NCBI GenBank assembly: GCA_947475685.1
Contig: CANJNC010000008.1
Span: 1 to 64,000, forward strand
Source: Comamonadaceae bacterium
Lineage (GTDB): Bacteria > Pseudomonadota > Gammaproteobacteria > Burkholderiales > Burkholderiaceae_C
Length of the DNA stretch: 64,000 bases
Direction: 5' to 3'
Shown: positions 45,650-55,000 of the stretch, piece by piece
How the letters are laid out: each line of letters starts with the position of its first letter
How positions within the stretch are numbered: the stretch's first letter is position 1
The notes under the pieces: generated by a model
Seen by the model: the letters and a program-made list of their open reading frames with translations, nothing else
What the model was told of the DNA's origin: nothing
The model's database searches: none
Translations under genes and position numbers: made by a program

Positions 45650-46894
45650 ATGAGTAGACCCCCTTTGATGAGCCTAGAGCAAGCTTTGGAGATCGTTATC
45701 TCTCAAGCACATGCCGCCCCGATGAAAGCCGAGGAGATTTCATGCTTTGAGGCCGATGGACGCGTCTTGTTGACTGACTTGATCGCTCCTCTAGAGGTCC
45801 CCTCTAGGGACAACAGTGCCATGGATGGTTATGCCATCAATGTGGCAGATTCAATCGTCCCAAATGCCGCTCTAAAAGTCACTCAGCGCATTCCCGCAGG
45901 CACAACAGGTCAAACACTTTTGGCTGGGCAAGCTGCTCGTATTTTTACGGGAGCTTGGATACCAGATGGTGCAGATGCAGTGGTGATGCAAGAAGATTGC
46001 TTGTTGGACGGTGAACAGCTGCAACTTCAAAAAACCGTTCTTAAGGGGCAGTGGATCAGAAAACAAGGCGAGGATGTCAAATTGGGCCAGACGGTTCTTA
46101 AGGCCGGCGAGCGTTTAAATCCAGCCTCTTTGGGTTTGGCTGCAAGCATTGGACAGAATCGTTTGTGGGTTGCCAAGAAACCTCGGGTTGCCTTGTTTTC
46201 AACGGGAGATGAATTGGTGATGCCTGGTGAGGTTGAGCCAAAAGACATGAAGCCAGGCTCAATTTACAATTCAAATCGTTTTTTTCTGCGATCGCTTTTG
46301 ATTCGATTGGGTTGTGAGGTGACCGACATGGGGATTGTGCCCGATGATCAAGAATCCACAATGGATGCCTTGTCGTTTGCAGCTCAGGGTCACGATCTGA
46401 TTTTGACCAGTGGAGGGGTATCCGTTGGAGAAGAGGATCACGTCAAACCGAGCGTGCAGGCGCTAGGTGCCTTGAATTTATGGTCCTTGTCCATGAAGCC
46501 AGGCAAACCTTTTGCGCTGGGTCATATCAATGCAGCGGGTCAATCTTCTTTGAAAACACATTTCATGGGTTTGCCCGGAAACCCAGTCTCTAGTTTTGTC
46601 ACATTTTTAATTTTAGTGCGTCCCTTTTTATTGGCGCTCCAAGGGGCCAGTCATTTGCTGCCCAAGATTCAAACCTTACCAGCTCATTTTGAGCTGCCAA
46701 AAGCCGATGCAAGGAGAGAATTTTTGCGGGTGAAAAAAAATGATCAAGGTGGTTTAGATCTCTTTAAGAACCAAAGCTCTGGGGTGTTGACCTCTTGTGT
46801 CTGGGCAGATGGATTGCTGGACAATCCATCTCAACAAACCATCAAATATGGTCAGATGGTCAGCTATTTGTCATTTTCCGAATTGTTCACTTGA
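45650..46894 (+). CDS. moeA: Molybdopterin molybdenumtransferase MoeA
   Basis: A 414-residue enzyme inserting molybdate into adenylylated molybdopterin. It shows PSRDNSAMDGYAIN, RIFTGAWIPDGADAVVMQE, the molybdopterin-binding FSTGDELV and LTSGGVSVGEEDHVKP, and MGLPGNPVSSFVTF, all family signatures in order. moaD and moaE follow, 12 and 6 bases apart. Functional molybdoenzymes are not in this window. Confidence 0.97.
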   Translation: MSRPPLMSLEQALEIVISQAHAAPMKAEEISCFEADGRVLLTDLIAPLEVPSRDNSAMDGYAINVADSIVPNAALKVTQRIPAGTTGQTLLAGQAARIFTGAWIPDGADAVVMQEDCLLDGEQLQLQKTVLKGQWIRKQGEDVKLGQTVLKAGERLNPASLGLAASIGQNRLWVAKKPRVALFSTGDELVMPGEVEPKDMKPGSIYNSNRFFLRSLLIRLGCEVTDMGIVPDDQESTMDALSFAAQGHDLILTSGGVSVGEEDHVKPSVQALGALNLWSLSMKPGKPFALGHINAAGQSSLKTHFMGLPGNPVSSFVTFLILVRPFLLALQGASHLLPKIQTLPAHFELPKADARREFLRVKKNDQGGLDLFKNQSSGVLTSCVWADGLLDNPSQQTIKYGQMVSYLSFSELFT

Positions 46895-46906
46895 GTAAAA
46901 AAATCT

Positions 46907-47161
46907 GTGATGAAAATCATTATCAAATATTTTGCGTCCATTCGAGAATCTATGGGCAGAGGTGAGGAGCTTTATGAAACGAGCGCCAATGATCTTCAGG
47001 CTTTGCGATTGGAATTGATTGCAATTGGGTCTCCCTACTCGGAGTCTTTGGCTATAGGAAAAGCCATCCGAGTGGCTTTGAACCAAGAATTGGTCGGTGC
47101 GAGCGCTTTGATTAAAACAAATGATGAGATTGCATTTTTCCCACCAGTGACCGGAGGTTGA
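46907..47161 (+). CDS. moaD: Molybdopterin synthase sulfur-carrier subunit MoaD
   Basis: An 84-residue ubiquitin-like protein. It begins MKIIIKYFASIRESMGRGEE and ends VTGG; the C-terminal Gly-Gly carries the thiocarboxylate that MoaE uses. The DEIAFFPPV strand before the tail is characteristic. It is 12 bases after moeA and six before moaE. Confidence 0.95.
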   Translation: MMKIIIKYFASIRESMGRGEELYETSANDLQALRLELIAIGSPYSESLAIGKAIRVALNQELVGASALIKTNDEIAFFPPVTGG

Positions 47162-47167
47162 AGGTTT

Positions 47168-47644
47168 GTGAATTATTCAGTTTCCATTCAAAAAGAAGAC
47201 TTCGATCTTTCTCATGAAGTTGCCCATCTGCGAAAAGGGGATCCTCGTGTGGGAGCTGTTTGTTCATTCGTTGGTACTGTCAGGTCTCATGGGGATGGTC
47301 AAACCGTGACGGCCTTGGAGCTTGAGCATTACGCAGGTATGACAGAGAAATCGATTGAGAAAATGATCACGCTAGCTCGTGAGCGTTTTGATATTTGGGG
47401 CGCGCGAGTTGTGCACCGAGTAGGAGTGCTTAACTTAGAGGATCAAATTGTTTTGGTGGCTGTGAGTTCTGCCCATCGAGCAGAGAGCTTCAAAGCGTGC
47501 GAATTCCTCATGGACTATTTGAAAACGCAGGCCCCTTTTTGGAAAAGAGAGTGCACGCCTGAAGGCTCTCACTGGGTTGATGCAAGGGTCTCAGATGATC
47601 AAGCCTTGGCAAAATGGGGCATTCAATCTGACAATGCGATTTAA
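47168..47644 (+). CDS. moaE: Molybdopterin synthase catalytic subunit MoaE
   Basis: A 158-residue subunit that converts cyclic pyranopterin monophosphate to molybdopterin with MoaD. It shows AVCSFVGTVRSHGDGQTVTALELEHY, VHRVGVLNLEDQIVLVAVSSAHR and the catalytic Lys region LKTQAPFWKRE. It starts with GTG. It completes the moeA-moaD-moaE set and ends 23 bases before a convergent gene. Confidence 0.97.
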   Translation: MNYSVSIQKEDFDLSHEVAHLRKGDPRVGAVCSFVGTVRSHGDGQTVTALELEHYAGMTEKSIEKMITLARERFDIWGARVVHRVGVLNLEDQIVLVAVSSAHRAESFKACEFLMDYLKTQAPFWKRECTPEGSHWVDARVSDDQALAKWGIQSDNAI

Positions 47645-47667
47645 ATTGCAGCTTGCGTAAACCGTGT

Positions 47668-48297
47668 TTAGTTGAGATAGCCGCTATTGGACGTCCATCC
47701 GGCCAAAAGATCCGGGGCATAGTTGCCATCTGTTGCATGATGGGTCTCGCTGGTAAGCTTCCATTCTGAATTTTCGATTGCTTTGGAAAGCAAGTGTTTA
47801 AAGCCTTGAAGCAAGTTTTTGTCGAGTGTGAGTTCGAGCATTCTTTCGTTGTCTTTGATTTTCTCGCACAAGTCCAACTTCAATCCCTCGTTGTCCAAAA
47901 GTGTGGCCTGAAGGTTGGTTACAAGCAACGGGCGAGTTCCTGTCAGGGGGTCCTTTAATTGCTCAAAGGGTGTAGAGAAGTTTGAGTTCTCAAGGGCTTG
48001 GTGGTGAATCAAGTCTGCCATGTGCTGCTTGCTTTGATCGTCGTTCAAAGGTCGATTGATGTCCTTTTGACGATTGAGCAGTTCAATATTTAACTTCTCC
48101 AGGGCGGGAAGGAATTGCAAAGAAATCTTGCGCGTGAGCCAAACTTCAACAAGTTCCTTTTTTTGCGTATTCATGCGCACTAAAACCCGATCCTCTAAGG
48201 GGTCGTGATCAATGCTGATTTGATGAATATTTGTCATGAGGATATGATTTTGTTGATGAATGTGGTGATTTGAGTTGGTTGAGCGAAACTTTTTCAA
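47668..48297 (-). CDS. Uncharacterised protein, divergent from clpB
   Basis: A protein of up to 209 residues with no recognised domain. The core starts with ISIDHDPLEDRVLVRMNTQKKELVEVWLTRKI, suggesting a beta-rich N-terminal half, followed by a helical middle. A C-terminal part has 'LDKNLLQGFKHLLSKAIENSEW'-like segments. There is no signal peptide or membrane helix. The start is uncertain: a TTG at 48297 has a GGGGGAG three bases upstream, while an ATG at 48237 lacks a ribosome site but removes a His/Asn-rich leader. I have a general impression of similar proteins in other Burkholderiales. It shares a control region with clpB. Confidence 0.65.
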   Translation of the reverse strand: MKKFRSTNSNHHIHQQNHILMTNIHQISIDHDPLEDRVLVRMNTQKKELVEVWLTRKISLQFLPALEKLNIELLNRQKDINRPLNDDQSKQHMADLIHHQALENSNFSTPFEQLKDPLTGTRPLLVTNLQATLLDNEGLKLDLCEKIKDNERMLELTLDKNLLQGFKHLLSKAIENSEWKLTSETHHATDGNYAPDLLAGWTSNSGYLN

Positions 48298-48306
48298 TTT
48301 CTCCCC

Positions 48307-48334
48307 CTTGAAAAGGGGTAATCAAGCCTCACCT
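48307..48334 (+). promoter_or_regulatory. Sigma-32 (heat-shock) promoter of clpB
   Basis: CTTGAAA at 48307-48313, 13 bases, then CCTCACCT at 48327-48334. This is a good match to the sigma-32 consensus, in front of a classic heat-shock gene. The -35 box overlaps a CCCCCTT/AAGGGG hairpin and the putative ribosome site of the divergent gene. Confidence 0.7.
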
Positions 48335-48382
48335 GTGTTTTCAATGAAGTCTTATTATTAATCAAAAAAACGAGTAAAAGCC

Positions 48383-50998
48383 ATGCGAATCGACAAACTC
48401 ACGACTAAATTGCAAGAAGCATTGGCCGACGCGCAGTCTTTGGCGCTCAAACACGACAATTCCTCAATCGAGTGTGCGCATTTGGTCATCGCGCTCCTTG
48501 AGCAGCACGACAGCGTTACGCCGTTACTGCAACGCGCTGGTGTCGATACCAAAGCCCTCTCCAAAGGTGTTTTGGCTTTGTTAAATCGCTTACCCAAGAC
48601 CCAATCGAGCGAACAAGTCCAAGTGGGCAGGGATGTGGTTACGCTCATGCAGTTGGCTGAGAAAGAATCGATGAAGAGAGGCGATCAGTTTGTTGCCAGT
48701 GAATTGTTTTTTTATGTTTTAGCTGACTTCAAGAGTGAATGCGCTCAGCTCTGTCGGGATCACGGATTGAATAAAGCCACCATGGAGGTGGCCATCAAGG
48801 CCTTAAGAGGAGGCGATAGTGTTCAATCGGCCAACTCTGAAGGGCAACGTGAAGCACTTCAAAAGTATTGTGTGGATTTGACAGAGCGTGCACGAAAGGG
48901 CAAGTTGGACCCCGTGATTGGGCGAGACGATGAGATTCGCCGTGCAATTCAAGTCTTACAAAGAAGGACCAAAAACAATCCCGTTCTGATCGGTGAGCCT
49001 GGTGTAGGCAAGACCGCGATCGTAGAGGGTTTGGCTCAACGAATTGTTGCTGGCGAGGTGCCAGAGTCCTTGAAAGGCAAGCGCGTTTTGTCTCTCGACA
49101 TGGCAGCTTTATTGGCAGGGGCTAAATTTAGAGGTGAGTTTGAAGAGCGCTTGAAAACAGTTTTAAATGAATTGGCCAAAGACGAGGGGCAAACCATTGT
49201 CTTTATTGATGAACTTCACACCATGGTTGGTGCTGGTAAGGCAGAAGGTGCCATGGATGCAGGCAACATGCTCAAGCCCGCTTTGGCTCGGGGTGAGTTG
49301 CATTGCGTGGGAGCGACAACGTTAGATGAGTATAGAAAGTTCATTGAAAAAGATGCCGCTTTAGAGAGACGTTTTCAAAAAATCATTGTGGGTGAACCCA
49401 GCGTAGAGGCGACTATTGCAATTTTGCGTGGCTTGCAAGAGAAATACGAAGTTCATCATGGAGTGGAGATCACAGATCCAGCGATCGTTGCTGCTGCTGA
49501 GTTGTCGCATCGCTACATTACCGACCGGTTTTTACCTGATAAAGCCATTGATTTGATCGATGAAGCGGCGGCTAAAATTAAAATTGAAATTGACTCCAAA
49601 CCTGAGATCATGGACAAGCTTGATCGTCGACTCATACAATTAAAAATTGAACGCGAAGCGGTTAAAAAAGAGACCGATGAGGCCTCGCAAAAGAGATTGC
49701 TCCTCTTGGAAGAGGAAATGCAAAAGTTGGAAAAAGAGCTGGCTGATCTCGAAGAAATATGGAGAAGCGAAAAAGCGTCTGCACAAGGCGGTGCTTTGAT
49801 CAAGGAAGAGATGGACCGAATTCGCTTTCAAATTGAAGAGTTCACAAGAAAGGGGCAATTCGATCAAGTCGCAGAGTTGCAGTACGGGAAGTTGCCTGAG
49901 TTGGAGAAACGACTCAAAGAGGCCAATGCCAACGAGAGTCAAGCCCATCAATCGGGTGAGGGGAGAAAGAATAAATTGCTTCGCACCCAAGTCGGTGCAG
50001 AAGAAATTGCTGAGGTCGTGGCTCGAGCCACGGGGATTCCCGTCTCCAAGCTCATGCAAGGCGAGAGAGACAAGTTGCTAAAAATGGAGAGTTTCTTGCA
50101 TCTGCGGGTGGTCGCTCAGGAAGAGGCCATAGGTGCTGTCGCCAATGCAATTCGCCGCTCGAGGGCTGGCCTAGGAGATCCCAACAGGCCCACGGGATCT
50201 TTTTTGTTTCTTGGCCCCACCGGGGTGGGTAAAACCGAGCTGTGTAAAGCCCTGGCTGGCTTCATGTTTGACAGCGAAGACCACCTCATACGAATTGACA
50301 TGAGTGAATTCATGGAGAAGCATTCGGTCAGTCGACTAATTGGCGCGCCTCCCGGTTATGTTGGATACGATGAAGGGGGTTATTTGACCGAGGCTGTTCG
50401 CAGAAAGCCCTATTCGGTCATTTTGCTCGATGAGATAGAAAAAGCACATCCCGATGTGTTCAATGTCTTGCTACAAGTCTTGGATGATGGTCGTTTGACC
50501 GATGGACAAGGGCGAACAGTTGACTTTAAAAATACGGTTTTGGTGATGACTTCCAATATAGGTTCTCGGCTGATACAACAAAAGCTTGGTCATGATCTTC
50601 AAGAAATCAAGGACGCAGTCAATGAGGAGTTAAAGCAGCATTTTCGCCCCGAGTTTTTAAATCGAATTGATGAAACGGTGGTCTTTCATTCTTTGAGTGC
50701 TGACAACATCTCTAAAATTGCAGATATTCAATTGCAAATTTTGTCAATGCGTTTGGCCAAGATAGATTTGGCTTTGAAAATATCGCCTGCTGCACTTGCC
50801 GAATTGGCCAAGGTGGGCTTTGATCCCCAATATGGGGCCAGGCCCCTTAAAAGAGCCATACAGCAACGCATTGAAAACCCGCTGTCTAAGTTGTTGCTTG
50901 AAGGGTATTTCCATCCAAAAGATGCGATACAGATCAATGTCGACCCTGTGAGGAGTCCTGGAGAGTTTTTCTTTACCAAAGAAGCCTTGCCGGCTTAG
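48383..50998 (+). CDS. clpB: ATP-dependent disaggregase ClpB
   Basis: An 871-residue AAA+ chaperone that extracts polypeptides from aggregates with DnaK. The order is complete: Clp N domain (~1-145), first AAA+ module (Walker [14 protein letters not shown]; Walker [10 protein letters not shown]), coiled-coil M domain (~410-530, rich in Glu/Lys/Leu), and second AAA+ module (Walker [14 protein letters not shown]; Walker [15 protein letters not shown]) with the C-terminal domain. There is no ClpP-binding IGL loop, as expected for ClpB. A heat-shock promoter precedes it. Confidence 0.98.
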   Translation: MRIDKLTTKLQEALADAQSLALKHDNSSIECAHLVIALLEQHDSVTPLLQRAGVDTKALSKGVLALLNRLPKTQSSEQVQVGRDVVTLMQLAEKESMKRGDQFVASELFFYVLADFKSECAQLCRDHGLNKATMEVAIKALRGGDSVQSANSEGQREALQKYCVDLTERARKGKLDPVIGRDDEIRRAIQVLQRRTKNNPVLIGEPGVGKTAIVEGLAQRIVAGEVPESLKGKRVLSLDMAALLAGAKFRGEFEERLKTVLNELAKDEGQTIVFIDELHTMVGAGKAEGAMDAGNMLKPALARGELHCVGATTLDEYRKFIEKDAALERRFQKIIVGEPSVEATIAILRGLQEKYEVHHGVEITDPAIVAAAELSHRYITDRFLPDKAIDLIDEAAAKIKIEIDSKPEIMDKLDRRLIQLKIEREAVKKETDEASQKRLLLLEEEMQKLEKELADLEEIWRSEKASAQGGALIKEEMDRIRFQIEEFTRKGQFDQVAELQYGKLPELEKRLKEANANESQAHQSGEGRKNKLLRTQVGAEEIAEVVARATGIPVSKLMQGERDKLLKMESFLHLRVVAQEEAIGAVANAIRRSRAGLGDPNRPTGSFLFLGPTGVGKTELCKALAGFMFDSEDHLIRIDMSEFMEKHSVSRLIGAPPGYVGYDEGGYLTEAVRRKPYSVILLDEIEKAHPDVFNVLLQVLDDGRLTDGQGRTVDFKNTVLVMTSNIGSRLIQQKLGHDLQEIKDAVNEELKQHFRPEFLNRIDETVVFHSLSADNISKIADIQLQILSMRLAKIDLALKISPAALAELAKVGFDPQYGARPLKRAIQQRIENPLSKLLLEGYFHPKDAIQINVDPVRSPGEFFFTKEALPA

Positions 50999-51213
50999 TC
51001 CATCGTCCCTTAAGCATTCTGTCTTGTCCAAGGCGCATACTGAGTGAGTTGCGTTTTCATGCAGGCGTTCAGGATTAAGATGGTTTAAGCAAGCAAGCCC
51101 GCCTTGTGGGAAAATAAAGACCTCAGGACTTGGCGACTTGGGGTTTTCCTTGCTGAACAATGGAAAGCTTCGCGTGTTGGGTCTTCCCTGATAGCAAACT
51201 TAAATCTCTTTAA

Positions 51214-52437
51214 ATGAACACTGCTTCCATTTCCTCCTCAACTGCGGAGGTCACTCTTGCTGAGGATGCCAAAATCATAGCATTGGTCGGTTTGGCCCAT
51301 TCGAGTTCACATTTTTCTCACTTGATATTGCCCTTGATGTTTCCAGTTTTTATCAAGGCGTTTGGTTTGAGTTATTCCGCTCTTGGATTCGTGATGAGCG
51401 TGTTTTTCTTTATCTCTGGTGTAGGTCAAGCAGGTTCGGGTTTTGTGGTTGATAAGGTGGGTGCCAGACCCGTGATGTTTGTATCTCTCTTGATTTTGGC
51501 CGCAGGATGCTTTTGGACATCCAATGCACAAGGTTATCAAGACTTGATCATCGTGGCGATCTTGTTGGGTCTGGGTAACTGTTCCTTTCACCCGATGGAC
51601 TACACCATTTTGAATCAGCGTGTATCTGCCAAACGCATTGGCTACGCTTATTCAGCCCATGGTTTGACGGGCAATTTAGGTTGGGCTGTGGCGCCAGTGT
51701 TCATGGTGGGAATCACCCAGATGAGCAGTTGGCAAACAGCCTTTTTTTGTGCAGGTCTGGTTTTCTTGGTCATTGCTGGGGTTTTGATTGTTTACAAAGA
51801 GAGCATATTGACCCATCCCCAGATCAAGCCCAAAATAGCAGAAACGGGTGAGCACACTTCTATTTTGAAACTGCCCATGGTTTGGTGGTGTTTTTCCTTC
51901 TTTTTCTTTTCAACAATCACCTTGGCCGTTGTACAGAATTATTCGGTGATTATTTTGCAGTCCTTGTACAGCGTGAGTCTTCAATCGGCGACGATGACGC
52001 TTACAAGCTATATGCTTTGTGCAGCAGTAGGCATGCTCAGTGGCGGATTTGTGGCTGCCAAATGGCCAACACAAAGCGATCAAGTGGTGGCCACTTGCAT
52101 GGCCGTTGCAGCGCTGTTGATCGCTTTATGTGCCTCGACTTGGTTAAGTGGCCTTTGGGCCATGGTGTTCTTGGCAGCGACGGGTTTTGCCTTAGGCATT
52201 GGTGGCCCATCTAGAGATATGATGATTCGAAATGCAACGCCAAAGGGTGCAACAGGTCGAGTCTATGGCGTTGTCTACTCTGGTCTAGATGCGGGCTTCG
52301 CTGTTGCGCCCACTTTGTTTGGATATTTTATGGATCACACTTGGTTTTCTGGTGTTTTGTTGTGTTCAGCGCTGACTTTGATGGTCGGTGTCTTTTTTGC
52401 GTTTGCCGTTGGACGGCAAGCGATTAATGCTGTTTGA
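51214..52437 (+). CDS. MFS transporter
   Basis: A 407-residue inner-membrane major facilitator protein with about 12 hydrophobic helices. Loop 2-3 has the MFS-type G-x-x-x-D-K-x-G-A-R-P (VVDKVGARPV). Loop 8-9 carries RDMMIRNATPKGATGRVYG. The substrate cannot be told. The next gene, a thiamine-diphosphate enzyme, begins seven bases after its stop, so the pair probably forms an uptake-and-conversion operon for an organic acid or an exporter of its product (inference). Confidence 0.9.
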   Translation: MNTASISSSTAEVTLAEDAKIIALVGLAHSSSHFSHLILPLMFPVFIKAFGLSYSALGFVMSVFFFISGVGQAGSGFVVDKVGARPVMFVSLLILAAGCFWTSNAQGYQDLIIVAILLGLGNCSFHPMDYTILNQRVSAKRIGYAYSAHGLTGNLGWAVAPVFMVGITQMSSWQTAFFCAGLVFLVIAGVLIVYKESILTHPQIKPKIAETGEHTSILKLPMVWWCFSFFFFSTITLAVVQNYSVIILQSLYSVSLQSATMTLTSYMLCAAVGMLSGGFVAAKWPTQSDQVVATCMAVAALLIALCASTWLSGLWAMVFLAATGFALGIGGPSRDMMIRNATPKGATGRVYGVVYSGLDAGFAVAPTLFGYFMDHTWFSGVLLCSALTLMVGVFFAFAVGRQAINAV

Positions 52438-52444
52438 GATCAAT

Positions 52445-54142
52445 ATGGCAAAACGTCAATTGGCAGGTCATTTGTTGGTGCAATGTTTGGTCGAACAAGG
52501 GGTTACCCACGCCTTTGGAGTGCCGGGAGAGAGTTTTTTAGCTGTTTTAGATGGTTTTCACGCTTATCAAGACCAAATTGAGTTTGTCATCAATCGGCAA
52601 GAGGGGGGTGCTGCAAACATGGCGGAAGCCGCTGGCAAATTAAGCGCTCGTCCAGGCATTTGTTTTGTCACACGGGGGCCTGGTGCTACCAATGCCTCTA
52701 TCGGTGTGCACACAGCCTTTCAAGACAGCACGCCCATGATCCTCTTTGTGGGTGATGTGGGGAGTGATTTTAGAGATCGCGAAGCCTTTCAAGAGTTGGA
52801 TTACAACTCTTTTTTTGGCCCCAATACCAAAGGCATGGCCAAGCGAGTTGAGAGAATAGACGACCCAGCAAGAATTCCTGAATACGTAGCGAGAGCCTTT
52901 GCATTGGCCATGAATGGTCGACCAGGTCCGGTGGTGGTGGTCTTGCCCGAGGACATGCTCAGACAAGAGGTACAAGCCACGCCACTGCCCAAAGTGTTCC
53001 CCATCAAAGCCCAGTGTGATCCAAATTCCTTGCTCGATTTTAAAAGAATGCTTGCAGCTGCACATCGACCGTTGGTGATTGCAGGGGGTGGCGGATGGAG
53101 TGTCGAATCCGCGCAGGCTTTGGAGGACTTTGCGGAAAAATGGCACTTGCCAGTAGGTTGCGCCTTTCGCTTCCAAGATACATTTGACAACTATTCGCCT
53201 TTGTATGCAGGAGATGTGGGCATTGGAATCAATCCCAAGTTGGCTCAAAGAATCAAAGAATCAGATCTCATTGTTGCCATTGGACCTCGTTTGGGTGAGA
53301 TGACGACCAATGGGTACACCTTGCTTAAGGCACCTAGGAGCGATCAAACCTTGGTGCATTTTCATGCAAGTGCGGATGAGTTGGGCAGAGTCTATCAAGC
53401 TGATTTGAGTTTCAATGCGACGATGAATACTGCTGCTTTGGCCCTGAGAGATTTGACGCCTCCCTTGGCCGAAAAAATCGCTTGGCGTGAGTGGACGGAT
53501 TCGATTCATCAAGAGTACTTGGCCAATATGCAGCCCCAGACATTGCCCGGTTCCGTGGACATGGCACAGATCATGAAAACGGTAGGTGAGTATTTACCCA
53601 CTGATGCGGTATTGACCAATGGTGCTGGGAATTTCTCGTCTTGGTTGCATCGTTTTCATCGTTATCACGGTTTGTCCAAAGGCTTTAAAACTCAATTGGC
53701 TCCAACCTCAGGCGCCATGGGTTATGGGGTTCCTGCAGGTATTGCCGCAAATATCTTGACCCACAGGCTTGCCTTTACGATTGCTGGAGATGGTGACTTT
53801 TTGATGACGGGTCAAGAGTTGGCAACAGCGGTTCAGTTCGGTGCAAAGACGATCATATTGCTTCTCAATAATGGGACCTATGGCACCATCCGCATGCACC
53901 AAGAGCGAGAGTACCCGACCCATGTCAGTGGCTCAACTTTGAAAAATCCAGACTTTTCAAAGTTGGCTCAGGCCTATGGTTATGTGGGTGTCAAGATGAC
54001 CAAGACGCTAGAGTTTGAGCCTTTGTTCAAAGCCGCTTTGGCCAGGGATGAAGGGACATTGATTGAAGTCATGCTAGACCCAGAGGTCATCACAACTCGC
54101 ATGACACTGAGCCAAATTCGAGAAAATGCCTTGAAAAAATAG
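52445..54142 (+). CDS. Thiamine-diphosphate-dependent enzyme, acetolactate-synthase-like
   Basis: A 565-residue ThDP enzyme with three domains: Pyr (~1-170), central (~190-320) and PP (~370-560). The catalytic Glu is in NRQEGGAANMAEAAGKLS. The ThDP motif is AGDGDFLMTGQELA to LLNNGTYGTIRMHQE. It resembles acetolactate synthase catalytic subunits but has no regulatory subunit gene beside it, so it may be another family member (decarboxylase, sulfoacetaldehyde acetyltransferase or similar). The ATG at 52445 is chosen; an earlier in-frame start would lie inside the transporter gene. Confidence 0.9.
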   Translation: MAKRQLAGHLLVQCLVEQGVTHAFGVPGESFLAVLDGFHAYQDQIEFVINRQEGGAANMAEAAGKLSARPGICFVTRGPGATNASIGVHTAFQDSTPMILFVGDVGSDFRDREAFQELDYNSFFGPNTKGMAKRVERIDDPARIPEYVARAFALAMNGRPGPVVVVLPEDMLRQEVQATPLPKVFPIKAQCDPNSLLDFKRMLAAAHRPLVIAGGGGWSVESAQALEDFAEKWHLPVGCAFRFQDTFDNYSPLYAGDVGIGINPKLAQRIKESDLIVAIGPRLGEMTTNGYTLLKAPRSDQTLVHFHASADELGRVYQADLSFNATMNTAALALRDLTPPLAEKIAWREWTDSIHQEYLANMQPQTLPGSVDMAQIMKTVGEYLPTDAVLTNGAGNFSSWLHRFHRYHGLSKGFKTQLAPTSGAMGYGVPAGIAANILTHRLAFTIAGDGDFLMTGQELATAVQFGAKTIILLLNNGTYGTIRMHQEREYPTHVSGSTLKNPDFSKLAQAYGYVGVKMTKTLEFEPLFKAALARDEGTLIEVMLDPEVITTRMTLSQIRENALKK

Positions 54143-54242
54143 TCTCATTTCTGGAGTAACTTTCTAGTATGATCTTGGCAATGGATGGTTTTTAAGTGAG
54201 CCTTTTGCCATTTGTTTATTTTTTAGAGAGTTACTTCAATTC

Positions 54243-54902
54243 ATGAGCACAATCAACGAAGTCTTTGAAATTCATCTTCATGGGCAAGTTCAACTTCGTC
54301 AAGATGTGACGGACAAAGATATCAGCGATGCATTAAAGCCGCTTTGGAGCCAAACAGGAGAAAACACCTTCAAGAAGGGCTCTTCGAGCATTTATGAAGA
54401 TGAGCCCGGTATTGTGGTGGATAGCAAAGAGCACATGCTCAGAATTTGTTGGACGGTTGTTGGAGAGATGAAGTTTCATCAAAATTTAGATGAATTTTGT
54501 ATGGGTTTGAACGAGTTGACGGCCATAGGTGCTGCGTTTGAGGTCACCTTTTACAATGAGCAGTTTGAGTCAGGGGATCAAGAAGACTTTGTGCCCGATG
54601 AGGAAGAAGAGGGAGAGTTCTTCGAGGAGTCGATGCTGCTATTTGTCGGCCCCACGCCTGCAGCGATCATGGATGTTCAGCGTGACGTCATGGTCCAAGA
54701 TGTGATTCACATTTTAGAGAGACATTTCGAGCCTGAAAAGTTAGAGGGTGTCATTCGCGAGGTTGATAAGTTATTTATCGATAAATTCGAGAACCTCATT
54801 GATTCGCTCGAGCGCATGCCGCAATCAAGTCCTGGCAAGCTCTCAGGGGGCAGTGGTTCCAAGGGGAGCAGTAAAAATAAAAATTCAAGGCGCTTGCACT
54901 AA
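54243..54902 (+). CDS. Uncharacterised acidic protein
   Basis: A 219-residue cytoplasmic protein without a domain I can name confidently. The N-terminal ~110 residues look alpha/beta (VFEIHLHGQVQLRQDV; HMLRICWTVVGEMKFH; AAFEVTFYNEQFESG). A very acidic linker (DEEEEGEFFEE, ~120-130) leads to a predicted helical part (MDVQRDVMVQDVIHILERHF). The tail is Ser/Gly/Lys rich. It seems to be a family limited to Burkholderiales. It stands alone between the ThDP enzyme and fumarase and has its own terminator. Confidence 0.75.
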   Translation: MSTINEVFEIHLHGQVQLRQDVTDKDISDALKPLWSQTGENTFKKGSSSIYEDEPGIVVDSKEHMLRICWTVVGEMKFHQNLDEFCMGLNELTAIGAAFEVTFYNEQFESGDQEDFVPDEEEEGEFFEESMLLFVGPTPAAIMDVQRDVMVQDVIHILERHFEPEKLEGVIREVDKLFIDKFENLIDSLERMPQSSPGKLSGGSGSKGSSKNKNSRRLH

Positions 54903-54946
54903 CCCCCCTCTGGGATGCGACGGCACCAAGGGTGTGCAGAATGCAT

Positions 54947-54982
54947 AAGGCGTGCACAAAGGGGTCTGTCTGTGCGCCTTTT
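54947..54982 (+). terminator. Terminator-like hairpin between the acidic protein and fumarase genes
   Basis: AAGGCG (54947-54952) plus CACA (54955-54958 after a two-base bulge) pairs with TGTGCGCCTT (54971-54980), followed by TT. This gives a 10-bp stem at the convergence of the two genes. The T-run is short. Confidence 0.55.
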
Positions 54983-55000
54983 ATGAAAAGTGCAGGACGC

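Noticed and set aside
52445-54142. Biosynthetic acetolactate synthase (ilvB/ilvI)
   Set aside because: No regulatory subunit gene follows and the neighbour is a transporter; only the superfamily is safe.
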